Shown: positions 11,801 through 24,015, counted from the first letter of the stretch. The stretch is DNA of 64,000 nt from Sphaerulina vaccinii (GCA_022570795.1 JAKUDP010000008.1:1550001-1614000), one strand, 5' to 3'. The notes: a model not told the origin generated them from the sequence alone. Numbers and translations are program-made.

Positions 11801-13110
11801 TGGCTCGGGCTCGAGGCTTGAGCTCCAGCAGGCTGATACTGAGCTGGAATCTCGAACAAGAACAGTGCCATCTCTTACACCATCGAGAGAACAGTGTGCC
11901 CACAAAGGCCACAACGTATCAAAGCATGCGTCGTCACGATGCAATCGACTGGTATGGACTTAGTGCCTCAATAGCTCTGGCTTGTCATCATTGCGGCGTT
12001 TCGTTATGCTCTGAAGACATGCATGTGACAGTGCATTGACGCCTGTCCGCAGTGCGCTCCGCTTCATATACTTCGCACGGAGTCAGGCACCGACAGCAAT
12101 CACATGAGCTTGGCTCCTTACACAAAGATTGATGCACATCGCCAACCATGCTAACCCTAGCTCGCAGCCCCACACAATCCAAAGCATGCCTGAGAAGTAC
12201 AAGAGCTTGTAAGTGCGTCTTGTCAAAATGCAAATGCGATGACAATATGCCTGCGAACGACCAACTAGCCTACATGGCCACCAGAATCAAAATCTAGACA
12301 ACATCATACCAGTCAGGCTGATGAAAAGTCTGCAAGAGTCGGGGCTTCGGTCCTGCTGCCGGTACGCATACGACGCCCGTAAGCACCTAGATCGCCATTC
12401 GAGGCAACATACTCCCTCCTCCTTCCCTCGAAGCTTCAATAATAGAACCAGCGTACTGGTACAGCTAGCTGTCACGCAACGACAACACAGGCTCAATCGG
12501 GACGTAATCGTATCTGCGACTCAATCGATCTCGACTCTGCAAGGCGACCAATAATGCACGCATCGTAGTCACACCTCTTTCTTCGTGACGACCCGACTCA
12601 TACCAGGCTGCAGATCACATCTTGAGCCTCTGAATTCAGATACTGCATGCTGGTCTTGCCTTGCCTGTCTGTCAACCATGACTCCTGATGGCAGCCCACA
12701 GCGCGGAATTATGTCTCCGAACAAGCATCAACACATCGCTAAGGAGTCCATAGTCGACAAGAGCGTAAGTGGCGAGTCGACGGCCAGGCTCGATATCGCA
12801 GAGTCAGTAGGAACATGTTTATATTGGGTAAGTTGGCTTTTTAGCTGTTATCGCTATACATTACATTAGTCTGTAACTACTTACAATTGCTTCATCGATC
12901 CAGGGTATCTTCATAACACAAAAAAAAAAGGAGCAAGCCAGCCAGCTGGAGTCAAGCTGCTCGCTCATATCATCATTGCTGTTCCCATGCCTCTGCCGAA
13001 CGCTTCGCACCAGGCGCCAATTTCATCTCAAGCCAAGTCCACAAAATGCTCCTCAGTCCGGCGAGTCACGCCTTCAAGAAGTTGCTACTCTGGCTTTTCG
13101 TCAAGACAAT
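8853..13110. other. 4.3-kb gene-poor interval
   Basis: No reading frame here has convincing protein composition or motifs. The longest frame (plus strand, 9434-10096, about 220 codons) is rich in Cys, Arg and Ser, overlaps other frames and matches no family I know. No tRNA-like A/B boxes, terminal inverted repeats or transposase motifs were seen. It could hold non-coding transcripts, decayed repeats or a spliced gene I failed to assemble. Confidence 0.45.
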
Positions 13111-15975
13111 CTACGCCTTGACATGGCTAGCCCTCTTCTTCCTCATCTTATACTCCGCCCGCGCGACTCTCATCAAGATATCCTCGTCTTTAACAGGGAT
13201 GAATGATGTAAGGACCTTCATCGCATTCTCAAAGTCACTATCCAAGAGAATGTCCCTTGTAGCATCGACCAGTGCTGCGCTCGTGGCATGCAGAACGTCC
13301 AAATCGGCGCCTCTATATGCATTCGAGTTCGGTATCGTCGCGTTGTTGATCGTCGTTGTAGCCGGCGCATCGCCAAGGAGCATAAAGACGTCCCAGATTC
13401 GTAATTGCGCCGGGAAAGGTACGGACATGTTGAAGAGAGTGAGATACCAGCGGGTGCCGTAAGTTGTCGAGGTGATGCCGAGTTCAGTCAGCTTGTTCGC
13501 CACGTCGCCTTTCCCTAGCCACTCAGCCTCGAACTCAGCTAAGCCAGCCATGAGACCGCTGAAGTTCTCCATGAAGAAAGATTCCAGACCTCGGAGTTGC
13601 CAGAGTCGTACCATCATTACAAAAGCATGCTCCTCGTCGAAATAACATAACAGAGTGACAGCTATACTGGCCATGCCTTGCACATAGCCGACTTCGGGGA
13701 AGTAAAGTGCCATAGCATGCAGCACTCTGAAAAGTAGCCGCTGTCCGCCACGATACCTTCGCCGGAACATGATATGTAACTGCACCGTTCTCGGCACATC
13801 GACATCAATCTGCACATCGTCTGCGCAGCTCATCTCTTGCAGCTTATGGAACTGTCCTATCAGTTCTTCATCCGTGGTACGACTGCCTCGGCGCTTAGCA
13901 GAAGTCGAAAGGAAACTGTGCCATGCTGCTGCGCGCCACCTATCAGGAATGCCTTTCCACGTCCGCTCAATGAGCTTGGGATCGGAAGTGTCGAACTCGA
14001 AGAGCATGCCGCCGCCTTTGCCTTCGTTGCGTCGTTTGACCGGTCTTGCCATCCTTTGCCACTTCTCACCACGTGCCCATTCACGTTGCTTCTGCGCGGA
14101 TGCGGTCTTACCGGCATCATCGTTCTCGGCGATATCTTCCAGTCCAGGCGGCAGCGTGAGCATGTCTGATGCTTCAGCGAGAAGTCGTGTGCTTCGTGAT
14201 CGAAACGGATTCTTGCTGGCTCTTGATGAAGAAGTCGAGTACGTACTATGCACTGACCCAGGGCCTCGCTTAAAGTTCCACTCTTTCGGAGGCGGTGGCA
14301 GAGATCTCGAGGAGCGAGCACTACTCATACCTCTCTGCAATTTCCGCTCTCGTGGTTTCCGTGGCTGTTCTGCTTCTAAGCGAAGAGACGTCGCCACACG
14401 CTGCATGCCATGTTCTGGCCGAGACTTACTGGAACCAGATGAGTCTCCCCGTTCCTGGATGATGAAGCCATATCGGTCCACGAGCGAGCCATCCACGTTT
14501 TCCCAGTCTTCAATACCACCAGCAAGCTCATTAGAAGTCCTGGAGTACTTGGAGATGTAGCTCATGCGGTTCTCAGTCAATGGCCAGTTCTCGTTTCCGC
14601 CGTCCTGTTCATACGATCGCGTCTTGTGTACAATCACTTCCGGTGTGACCATGTCCCGAGTAAAGGTGTCTGGTGTGTCCCTTCCTGGTGTCGCTGGGCT
14701 CAGAGCTCTGGTCGTTGGTAATCCCCAATTTGCAGCTTTCTCGTCACCATGTTCGTACATGCTCCGCACCTTCATGGAGAAGGTCATCTCCTCCGCCGAA
14801 AGCACTCTTCCGCCGTGTATCGCAGCCTGCAGCATCTGGATGCTCGGTTTCCTACGCCCAGCGACCAGACCTTGCCGCTTCTCCTTGATCGGGGTCGTCC
14901 CGCCATTCTGCAGCGATTCGCAGCTCGGTGCTGCACTATCCATTGCCTTTTCTGCGCTCCTGTAGGGTGGATCCAGTGGACTCACAGGTGGAGGTGTGCT
15001 CTGATATGGCGGACTCATTGGGCTCACCGGAAGAGGTGTAACCACTCCATTGGCATGCGCCTGGTCGCTGCCTTGCGCGCCGATGATGTCCTGCATCTTC
15101 TTGCCTCCGAACAGCAGACTACCTCTGGCGGAGAATTCGAGCTGGTTGCTGGCCAGATCTTCCAGGCTGATATCATCAGTGGTCACGACAGGCAGACCTG
15201 CCTGAAGGCCATGGAAGCTAGTCATTCTCTTGACTGCTGAAGGAGGAGACGCCGACCTGGCAAGGCGAGGTCGCAGTCCCACAGGCCTCTTCTGCCTGTT
15301 CTGACTGCGTATGTGCGTGCTGGTGGGTATTGTGCCTCGCTCCGCTGGACCAGCAGCGTCCTCATCCTGCACAATGACAATCGTTGGTACGCCCCCGGTT
15401 GGCGCAACCACAGAAGGAGGAGCAGGAGGAGGAGATTGTGGCTGTAGCGGACTGCTCTCGGAGGCGCCTGTCGTGGAATGGGAGATCGACGGAGAAGGCG
15501 CAATGCCGCTGTCGCACTTGCTGTCGCGCTTGAAATCGAAGTCGAAGTCGTGTGTAGGAGTCTGCTGTTGTTGGTGATGTTGTTCGTGTTGTCGCAATCG
15601 GGGTGAGGGCGCCGGTGATGTGGAGGGTCGTTCCAATGGTATGCTTGTTGGTACGCTATTGAACTCTGCCGGACGCGTCTTCTTCGCACTCTCCTGTTCC
15701 TCTTCTTTCCTCACTTTGCCCTGACCCATAACCACAATTCCATCAATCCCATTGTTCGGTCGTGGCGCGTCTAAACTCAGCGAACTGCCATATGTCGGAT
15801 GCTCACTGATGGACCGTACTGCTCGTGGCGGGAACAGGCCTGTCTGCATTTGCTCGTACCGCATCGCTTTGAAAACTGGCTCTCCTTCTTCTTCCTCGCC
15901 ATGACCATGACTGTGGCCTCTTCGAATGCTCCTCAGCGACCTGGGAGTGCTCCGCGATCTCGGCGGACGCGACAT
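13111..15975 (-). CDS. TBC-domain Rab GTPase-activating protein
   Basis: TBC proteins accelerate GTP hydrolysis by Rab GTPases in membrane traffic. This is one uninterrupted 954-aa frame. Residues 1 to about 660 are Ser/Pro/Gln-rich and probably disordered, with phosphorylation-type SP and RS clusters. The TBC domain occupies about 667-930: WKGIPDRWRAAAWHSFL, then IDVDVPRT (the IxxDxxR arginine finger, Arg about 729), FPEVGYVQGM (the YxQ glutamine finger, about 764-766) and LRIWDVFMLLGD. Both catalytic fingers are present, so it should be active. A 25-residue Asn/Thr-rich insert (DAPATTTINNATIPN) follows the WDVFMLLG helix; it has no GT donor and so looks like coding sequence. The particular Rab partner cannot be told from sequence. 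Confidence 0.9.
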   Translation of the reverse strand: MSRPPRSRSTPRSLRSIRRGHSHGHGEEEEGEPVFKAMRYEQMQTGLFPPRAVRSISEHPTYGSSLSLDAPRPNNGIDGIVVMGQGKVRKEEEQESAKKTRPAEFNSVPTSIPLERPSTSPAPSPRLRQHEQHHQQQQTPTHDFDFDFKRDSKCDSGIAPSPSISHSTTGASESSPLQPQSPPPAPPSVVAPTGGVPTIVIVQDEDAAGPAERGTIPTSTHIRSQNRQKRPVGLRPRLARSASPPSAVKRMTSFHGLQAGLPVVTTDDISLEDLASNQLEFSARGSLLFGGKKMQDIIGAQGSDQAHANGVVTPLPVSPMSPPYQSTPPPVSPLDPPYRSAEKAMDSAAPSCESLQNGGTTPIKEKRQGLVAGRRKPSIQMLQAAIHGGRVLSAEEMTFSMKVRSMYEHGDEKAANWGLPTTRALSPATPGRDTPDTFTRDMVTPEVIVHKTRSYEQDGGNENWPLTENRMSYISKYSRTSNELAGGIEDWENVDGSLVDRYGFIIQERGDSSGSSKSRPEHGMQRVATSLRLEAEQPRKPRERKLQRGMSSARSSRSLPPPPKEWNFKRGPGSVHSTYSTSSSRASKNPFRSRSTRLLAEASDMLTLPPGLEDIAENDDAGKTASAQKQREWARGEKWQRMARPVKRRNEGKGGGMLFEFDTSDPKLIERTWKGIPDRWRAAAWHSFLSTSAKRRGSRTTDEELIGQFHKLQEMSCADDVQIDVDVPRTVQLHIMFRRRYRGGQRLLFRVLHAMALYFPEVGYVQGMASIAVTLLCYFDEEHAFVMMVRLWQLRGLESFFMENFSGLMAGLAEFEAEWLGKGDVANKLTELGITSTTYGTRWYLTLFNMSVPFPAQLRIWDVFMLLGDAPATTTINNATIPNSNAYRGADLDVLHATSAALVDATRDILLDSDFENAMKVLTSFIPVKDEDILMRVARAEYKMRKKRASHVKA

Positions 15976-18247
15976 GGCAATCTATCTGTAATCTCCAGCA
16001 CGCGGTTGACAGGCTGCCGTTGCACACGCTCCGTTTGATCGTCAACGAGGTCCTAGCGAGCGAGCGAGCATTGGACATGAACAACAGACGCGTGAGGCGA
16101 CGACGACGACAACGGTATATCAGACAACACACAACTCTCCTCACCTACAGCACATGCAAGGAAAGGGGCAGCTAAAACATCCAGCAGCATGGGTCTCTCG
16201 TGCTAGCGCATAGGCAAAGAGAGTCGCATAGCAGGTTTTCTGATATACACGTACTTCTAATTTGTGCTCGGCCATACGCTGACTTTCTGCGCATGCCGGT
16301 CCCCAGACCTAGCGTGGGCGCTCTGCGTTTGACCGTGACGCAGGTCACGAAGTACCGCTATATCCGCGGACTACTGGTCACGAGAAAGAGAAAGCAAAGC
16401 ACTCAACTGCCATCCGAAGCTCTTCACGGGCCAGCACAGCTTTGGCCAGGCCAGGAAGTCCTCGCAACTAAGGGCCTCATTAAATTCGTGATCGACCATT
16501 CTCGGCGGCAGGTCGGAGTCCTTCCAGTAGCGAGTCAAAGGCCGGCAGACCACGAATCGCTGTCCACATCGCGGCCAAGAACATCAAACGCACGTCTGGA
16601 CGACGTGTCGAGGCACAGCAGTCAACACAACAAACAGAACATCGGCTAGACGACTACTGGTACACATGTACTGCTGCTGTACTACCGCACTTAAGCGTTT
16701 CAAGGTGTAGCACAAGACAGATATTGGCGAGACTTCAGCTCTGCATGATCTTTGTAACACCTTCCATATTCTTAACCTTTCAGCACTCCAGAACATCGGA
16801 AGCAGCAGAATCATGCATCCTGCAATGATGAGACGCATGCTGTGCTGTGCGAAATTCTGCCGATCAAGTATGGGCGTTCACGACGATATCAGATTACTGA
16901 ACGAACAGAATCGAGAGCACACGAGAGGTCAATGCCCTTTCAAGTTCAGCATCAATCAGACTATACATCACCAGCAAGAAGCGGTCGGTCTCGCTCTACC
17001 TTCTTTCCCACTGCTCCATTGTCAAGCATTGTGACCTCAGCACTTTCCGAACTGTAAGAACCCTTCTTCATCAACGCTTGTTGTGGGGTGGACGACGTTC
17101 GTGCATGTGCACGACGATGCTCGCGACCAGGTTATGCTTACACGATTCACAGCTCAGGCGTCATCACAGCGTTAGAAGTGGCACTTACGGCTATGAATAG
17201 CGCATCGCGCGAGGACGACCAAGATATGGCTGAACAATGCTATCTAACGAGAATGCCAACGAGCATGCTGCTCTTTTGAGGGACAAGCACAACTATCACC
17301 AGCAGCCGCCGTACGCGAGGCCGACACGTCTTGATCGAGTTCCACAGCAGCTATGTCGATGTGCTTTCATGCAAGGTACGACCACGCGGATTGATAACAA
17401 TACAAGACATACCATCACACCGAAAAGCAAAGGTGTGCTTACAGCGCTTGCCATCATTAAAGAAGTCCTAGGCAGACATCTCTGACTTAAGAGTGCTTTC
17501 GATATCGCGATGCAGGGCATTGGAGAGCAGATCAGTACACTCTCAGATTCTCGGTGTCGACGATGCCATTGAGGTTCCACAACAGTTGCTGTTCGAAACG
17601 ATGACAGTCCTCAGAGAGGCTTCAAGCAAGTGTCTCTGAAATGCGATTTCTCTGGCATTGCGATGCGTCTGCGCTTCCAGTGGCAGGGTGAGTCGATTTC
17701 AGTGGAAATATGTTGGACAATACGCCTACAATACACCTGAAGGTCTCTGAGATTTGGTTCTTCTGAAATCGCGATCCGGATGCACTTGCAGTGGCATGGC
17801 GGCTCGAGTCTAGTGGAGATGGGCTCGATGGGACCTCTTGGGATCTCTGACATGCGATTCTTATGGCATCGCGATGCGGACGCGCCTCCATTGGTAGGGT
17901 GATTCGAGTGTAGTGGAGAAAGTCTCGATAGTACAGCTCAGAAACGCTTCAATTGCAAGTGGAAAGGGACAGTGCTCAGGAGCCTTCTCCGATTTCGTCC
18001 TAGAATCCAGCACTGGCTCATAGGCGCCTTGTGTGGCATGGTAGGTGATCAGCAGTACGGAGATAGGTAAGGGATTGAGCAGTCTCCTCTGATTCATTTC
18101 TGATTCTCTATGGCAGCCTATCGACGACTCACATAGCATAGTCAGTTCCATAGGCCTGGAGAGAAGTGGTCTTCCTCGCAGTCGATACAGCTCTTCACTA
18201 CAAACACATTGCTATGCCCCGTCACACACGCTCAAAGCACAACATAC
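15976..18247. other. 2.3-kb gene-poor interval containing degenerate repeats
   Basis: No supported gene. Several short frames occur on both strands without motifs. The notable content is the imperfect repeat cluster at 17631-17928. Confidence 0.45.
17631..17928. repeat. Three imperfect direct repeats of about 80-88 bp
   Basis: Units start near 17631, 17742 and 17841. Shared landmarks in order are TCTCTGA, a TTC..ATGGCAT-like block, GCGATGCGGA, CAGTGGCA, a TCGAGT block and TAGTGGAGA followed by CTCGAT. By eye, units two and three agree at roughly 70 percent. Partial matches may occur near 17497 and 18095. On the minus strand the units encode similar peptides (RIAMPEKSHFRD against RIAISEEPNLRD), but the third unit is out of frame, so a coding role is doubtful. 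Confidence 0.6.
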
Positions 18248-18997
18248 TTATGCCGACCCGCGCAAGCAAGCTGCACATTCACCACAGTCCTCGTGCCCGC
18301 TGACCACGCCCCATCTGCAACCAAGAAGCCGCTCGTTGTACGGATCGTCCAGTCCTCGAAAGAATGGCAATGGGCCTCCTCTTGGGTCCTTGCCCCAAAC
18401 TCTCATCATCAATCTCTCCGTTCTGTCATCGTAGTCGCTTGGTTTCGGGTAAAAGCAGTTCTTCATTGCCACCACCATTCTCGCCCTTACTCCCTGCGAG
18501 AGCCTCTCGAAAGCGTCATCTTGGCTTTCCAACACCTGTCTTAGTATCTCCTCGGCTTGTCTGAAGGCAGAACGGTGCCTGTCCCGGACTCCCCAGTCCA
18601 CCACTGATTGATGAAATCCACCCATAGCTCTGTATTCGAGAGGACGGGTCATAGCGTCTATCTCACTTGTGCTGTGGTCGCCTGACCAGGCTTTGTTCCA
18701 TTCAGCATCTATGCGCTGAGCTGTCTCGACTCCTTCCACGAGGAAGATGATGTCGAGTAGTGGTGGGAGCACAGGCGGGTTTCTGAAGAGATATGGCGGG
18801 CTGCTGAAGGTCTCCCTGGTGGTAGGTAGTGGTAGAAACCGCTCGAGTTGTGCGCTGGAGTCGTTGAATAGGTCGGTGAACTTCTCGCCTTGCTCTCTTT
18901 CTGTATCTGTGAAGAATACCGGAGCGCCTTCTCGGAACCATTCGTCGATATCTTGTTCGTAGTATTCACCATTCTCGCCGTACACGGTGACCGACAT
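18248..18997 (-). CDS. Hypothetical protein, 249 aa
   Basis: A single-exon frame starting MSVTVYGENGEYYEQDIDEWF. Composition is protein-like: rich in Glu, Asp, Arg and aromatics, with no signal peptide or membrane segment. The C-terminus holds a cluster of four Cys and a His (GVVSGHEDCGECAACLRG), which could bind a metal; the spacing C-x2-C-x2-C is visible. An overlapping 165-codon frame on the same strand is Ser/Thr/His-rich and less convincing. I do not recognise the family. It lies downstream of the ammonium permease on the same strand, with about 560 bp between them. Confidence 0.6.
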   Translation of the reverse strand: MSVTVYGENGEYYEQDIDEWFREGAPVFFTDTEREQGEKFTDLFNDSSAQLERFLPLPTTRETFSSPPYLFRNPPVLPPLLDIIFLVEGVETAQRIDAEWNKAWSGDHSTSEIDAMTRPLEYRAMGGFHQSVVDWGVRDRHRSAFRQAEEILRQVLESQDDAFERLSQGVRARMVVAMKNCFYPKPSDYDDRTERLMMRVWGKDPRGGPLPFFRGLDDPYNERLLGCRWGVVSGHEDCGECAACLRGSA

Positions 18998-19555
18998 GAT
19001 GTTGATGCAGGTGGCGAAGTTGTTTCTCCGTTGTGTTGTGTCTCTTTACAGGCGGCGTCGAGGGGATTTCTGGTAGCGTGGCTTCCAAACGGAGCCGGAA
19101 GGCTTCTTGTCTGTGGATACTCTTCCCGAAGGTGAATGCGCTGCTGAAGTTCGGGGAAGCTACTCGTAGGTGCTGGGTTATGATACTCACATCCACGTTC
19201 CGTCACCTCTCACGTCGTGCAGTGCTGACCGTGGCAAGGAAGTCGGATCTGTGGTAGTCTGCCAGAGCTCACTCGAAATCAGAGAGTGCTTGCTGTGTAG
19301 GTGGTAATGGTGAAGTTTCGAAGTGCTGAAGAATAGCGGTAGAAGTAAATCATTCATGACTTTCAGTGGTTCATGCATTATAGGTCGGTATCCAATTCAT
19401 ACAGTGAACCGCCAGCGGTCGACGATGGGTGCGCCGCTTTCGCTGAAACAAAGCCACTCGATAGAGCCGTGTGCTGTTGTGGTATCTCAAATGCTCAATC
19501 TCTTTCTAGTCAGGCTATTCATCAAAACAGTCAAACAATACGAAACAAGCAGCGT

Positions 19556-21293
19556 CTAGTGACCGCCGCTCTGGATCTCACGCTTATCCTTCTCCATCTG
19601 CTCATACGCAACACCATGACGGTCGCCACCGATTCCAGTGTGAGCAGCTCCGTCGCTGCTGCCTTCGCTTCCGTTGGGGTCCTTGCCCTCAAGCATATCG
19701 CTGTGGCCTTGAATGCCATGGCGATCGCCCTGAGGAATCTCGGCCTCACCCTGGGTCATGTCGTTGTGGGTTGGCGTCCAGGCGAGGTAATCACGACGCA
19801 CCTCAACGTAGTCGTAGGCGAACTCACCGAGCTGGTCATCGTCCATACCCAGAAGCTCTGCCTCATCAGAAGCACGGAGCTTCATACCTGGGATAAAGTT
19901 GATAGCGTATGCCAGAATGGCACTAACAACGAAAGCCCAAGCGGTGGCAGCCGAGATGTAGGCGACTTGCTGACCGAGCTGGATCCAGTTGCGGTGAATC
20001 CAGCCACCAGGGAATAGACCAGTATTGACGCCGTCAAGGCCGATCACATAGGTGGCGGCAAACACGCCGTTGAAGAAAAGTCCGACCATTCCAGCGACAC
20101 CGTGCTCAGCGAACACATCCATGGAGTCATCAATTCTCACCCAGTACTTGATCTTGGTGGAGAAATTGCAGACGACTCCTGTGGACACACCGAGCACAAC
20201 AGAAGCCCAGAGGGGAATGAAACCAGATGCTGGTGTGGCAGCGACGAGTCCGGAGATAGCGCCAGAGCACCAACCGACCATGGACCACTTGCGCGCAAGA
20301 CGCCAATCGAGAAGAACCCAGGTCATGGCTGCGAACATGGCGGTGATGGTCGAGTTCCAGCATGCGTAGACGGCACGTAGATTGGCACCGAAAGCTGAAC
20401 CACCGTTGAAGCCGAGCCATCCAAACCACAGGAAGACAGTTCCGAGTGTGATGAGCGATACGTTGTGTGGTCGGAAGTTCAGCATCATCTTCTCCTGGCG
20501 TCTGCCGAGAACCATGGAGTAGGCGAGGGCAGACATTCCAGAACCAATCTCGACAGGTCCACCTCCAGCGTAGTCGAGGACTCCCCACTTGAATGCCCAT
20601 CCGTTGGCGTTCCACACCCAGTATGCGATAGGGCAATAGACCACAGTTCCCCAGCAGAAGATGAACAGCATAGCAGGCATAATACGTCCACGCTCAGCAA
20701 TGGCACCCACAACAATGGCAGCTGTGACAGCAGCGAACTGCAGCTGGTAGAACGAATACAGCAGATCCGGGATCAGAGGACTTCCTTGCGATGGGTAGCC
20801 GAGCGTGTTCATCAGACCGAATTGCTGAAGATCACCAATGAAGGGATTGTTTGGTGCGAATCGGCTAAAGGCGAGCGAGTAACCCCAGAAGTACCATTGG
20901 AAGGTCATGATAGAGTATGCGCCGAGACATGCGAAGATCATGCTGAGTGCAGACTTTCTTCGTGCGAGACCAGAGTAGAGGAATCCAAGACCAGGTACCA
21001 TGACCATCACCATGGCCGAGGCCACGATGATGTAGGCTTGATCACCGGCAGAAAACCATTGATTCAAGTTCTCTGTGGCTGTGAAATGTCAGCTGGTGAT
21101 GTCCTCGAAGTAAGATTCCTTCCTTGTGACACATATTGCTTTTTCCGCTCTTTCATGTGACAAAATATGCAGAATGGGGACACTCACAGCTGTCGCCAGC
21201 AGTGCGATCATTTGTGCCGTTGAACTGTGTTGGAGGGCCGATCCAGCTGTAGCTAGGCGCGAATGGCGAGTATGGGCCACCTTCGGTCGCCAT
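19556..21293 (-). CDS. Ammonium permease (Amt/Mep/Rh family)
   Basis: It imports ammonium across the plasma membrane. Exon 1 (21188-21293) encodes MATEGGPYSPFAPSYSWIG and ends with TNDRTAGDS; a 109-nt intron (21079-21187) follows; exon 2 is 19556-21078. The total is about 543 aa, normal for fungal Mep proteins. About eleven hydrophobic segments are visible. Family motifs are MVPGLGFLYSGLARRKSALS, the channel region IVVGAIAERGRI, DYAGGGPVEIGSGMSALAYS, RPHNVSLITLGTVFLWFGWLGFNGGSAF and DVFAEHGVAGMVGLFFNGVFA. The two pore histidines correspond to the His in RPHN and EHG. The 80-residue hydrophilic tail is cytoplasmic and may be regulatory. A TGATAA element lies about 330 bp upstream, in line with nitrogen control by GATA factors. 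Closest in type to MepA/Mep2 high-affinity permeases, which is inference. Confidence 0.95.
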
Positions 21294-21618
21294 ATCGTCG
21301 AGTCGAGTCGGTCGAGTGTGCGTTCCAAGCGGGAAGGTGCGTGTACGGAATGGGTGTGATGTGCGGAAGGAAGGCCTCGTTGCTATGCGGCCGGATTCAG
21401 ACGCGAGGTATGCGCCTTCCCAACTTCCCTTTGCTGGCCAAGATCGAGTGTGCTGCGAAAGTGAAGGACAACACAGGTGCGAGAGATTGAAGCAGCAAGT
21501 GCGGTGGAGTGAGGTGAAGTGAGGCTCAGGCGCGAGAGCTTCGATCCTCGCCCTTTATGAACGATGGCAGCTTCCGACACAGATCTCCAGAACCTAAGAA
21601 GCACTAGGGTCAAGCTAA

Positions 21619-21624
21619 TGATAA
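21619..21624 (+). promoter_or_regulatory. GATA-factor-type site upstream of ammonium permease
   Basis: The hexamer TGATAA fits the HGATAR consensus of AreA/NIT2 nitrogen regulators and lies about 330 bp upstream of the permease start. Single GATA hexamers occur often by chance, so this is only suggestive. Confidence 0.3.
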
Positions 21625-24015
21625 CAGCGCCGCCGTGTGGACAAGCAGATTGGCAGACGACAAGAGATGCTAACGAGCTGGGCTTGGCTCGTGGCCGCCA
21701 TCATGATAGTGCCATGCCATAAGCATCCTCTGATCCTTTGCAGCAGATGTGGATTTCCAACAAGGACACAACCTTGCCGCTTCTGTTGGGCTCAGTCCTT
21801 CCGGCCGACCCACGAAAAGATGCTCAAGCTCACGGTTTGACCCTTGGAACCCGCTGCTCTGGCTCGGGCTGTCGAACAAACGCCTGGCTGTCCTACAAAC
21901 TACTCTATCAACGGACTATGTACCACTGCATTGTGTATCTTGTCAGCAGCGGAAATCTCAAGACGCTCACGGCACCGTAGCGACGCGATCGATCGAACAC
22001 CCGCGTCTGCGTGGGAAACCGAAACAGTGGGCTTGGGTTGGGGACCTCCAACCGAGGGATGTGATGATTGATCGTGTGCCTGGTCCTTATCTTTTGGCTG
22101 TGTGTGTGCACGGTGACCGCACGCGAAAGTCACATCGATGAAGTTCAAATGCTTTTGCATAAGCGAAAGCGCCATTGGTGCATGAGCAAGGTTGACCGGC
22201 AGCTTTGCCTTACACAGACGCATCCTACAAGTCTGTACGCCCGTCATTGGCTACGATAAGAGACGTGCATTAGCCTCCGGACTTCCACTACCAGGTACCG
22301 AAGACGGCACAGCCGACTCGACAGATGAGCTCTTATCTGGAGGCGTATAATAAATAAGAAATACACAAATATGCCAATCAAGCCAACGTCTTGGACTCGT
22401 CCTGCTTTATCATAGAAGACGGCTTGCCATCGATTCCAAGCTACGGGAAGCGCTTCTCATAACTGCATCTGACACTTGGCACTTTAGCGATCATCGATAC
22501 ACAGCCCAGGTACCCCTCAGGCCACGAGAACTTCCAGTCAACAATTGGAGAGGATCAGAAGTACCTCCAAGACGTTTCAACCGGGCTTGATACACCCATC
22601 CATAACTTGACGTGAACGATTTACGGCAGACATTGAAGGATCTAGACTTGGCCCTCCGAGAACCTCCGATGCCGGCTTTCCCTGCTGGTTGAGAGCCCGG
22701 AAATGTATCTCTCAGAGAACGCCTTCTGGCGCCTCTACCGCGATGGTCACCCACGGTGTCCGAGCCACCACTCGTACTTGAACGTCACCCGCATCACGAG
22801 ACTTGAGATTACTCTCCTTGCCTTGACAGAACATTCCCTGCCGCTACACTTTCGTACGTGGGACAGGATGAGGCGACAGGACAGCAGCATAAGACACTGC
22901 ATGGGAAGACATCTCTTCGTCCTTGGTTCATGCTGCAGGCACAGCGCATAGGACTTCGATTGTCCAATGGAGTCTGATATGCCAGAACAGCATGACAGGA
23001 CTATAGCGATTGTCTCAGTCGAGCGGAGCAGGAACCGTAACGCTTCGCATTCCAGGTTGGTGTTCTGAAGGATGGAACTACTGGCGTGTAGAGACAGCTG
23101 TTGGTGTAACGACTCTCTTTGGCCTGAAGCATCTCACACGTCTCAAATGGTCAGCACTGGTGATGCCGTGCTGGTCAGCTCCGACCATGTGCGATTGAGT
23201 TGCTTATCATTCGCAAATTGACTCTTGTCAAATAGTCCTCGATTCCGACACGATCAGACCAGAAAATTTCGACATCTCCGCCTACACACATCAGAGAATG
23301 CGACAACGAAACACACCGCTTTCGGTGCCCAATGACGTGCAGTGCAACCTGTGGCGTGGACAGTGTAACATACTTGCTATGCCTCCGATATTGCGACACC
23401 GTCGAAGGCGCGTGGCTGGGCAAGCATCAGGACAACAGAACGGGCATAAATACCAGGTTGGTGGTAGAGGGAGGAGTCGTAGACATTACCTGTAGGCACA
23501 ACCTACGATCAGGCATGATGCTGCCTGGTATACGACAAATGAAAACAAGTGATGAGCGAGCATGCTTGGCCACAGTCCTGTTTAGGTCTTGTTCTGCATG
23601 CTTGGAAAAGCTAAGTCGATGGACGAGAAACGATAGAGAGGCATGTGTAGCCTGCTTATCTTTTTGTTCGCCACCTCGCAACATGCATATGAAAGTTGGA
23701 ATCTTACTCCGACAGCCGTGTCATATGATTTGCAACATGTCTGAACATCGAATGGCTTGATGCTCGAACTCAAGCAGGGCTGAACTTGCAAGACGGCAGC
23801 ACGACGTTCTGGCTTTTGACTGCTTGTGGTGAGATGCATGGCCCGGATTGGTGAGTGACAGTCTCTCATTCGTCCACAATGCTTTACAGTCGACGATAGA
23901 TGCCTAAAGATGCTGCTGTACAAGCTGCTTGCACTGTACAGATGTCCGCTCTATGACCAACGCCGCGCTATGCAAACCATAAGATAACGATGATGGTGCC
24001 CAAAGATCATGCTCC
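21625..24015. other. Gene-poor interval between permease and glucanase genes
   Basis: Short overlapping frames on both strands, none with a signal peptide, domain motif or convincing splice structure. It contains the permease promoter region at its left end. Confidence 0.4.

Noticed and set aside
13769..14560. 263-codon plus-strand frame inside the TBC gene
   Set aside because: Antisense shadow of the 954-codon TBC frame with Ser/Cys/Arg-rich composition.
15421..15440. GGA microsatellite
   Set aside because: It encodes the Pro/Ser-rich stretch of the TBC protein and needs no separate explanation.
18709..19206. 165-codon minus-strand frame overlapping the 249-aa hypothetical gene
   Set aside because: Same strand but other frame; Ser/Thr/His-rich composition is typical of a shadow frame, while the 249-aa frame has better composition and its own ATG.
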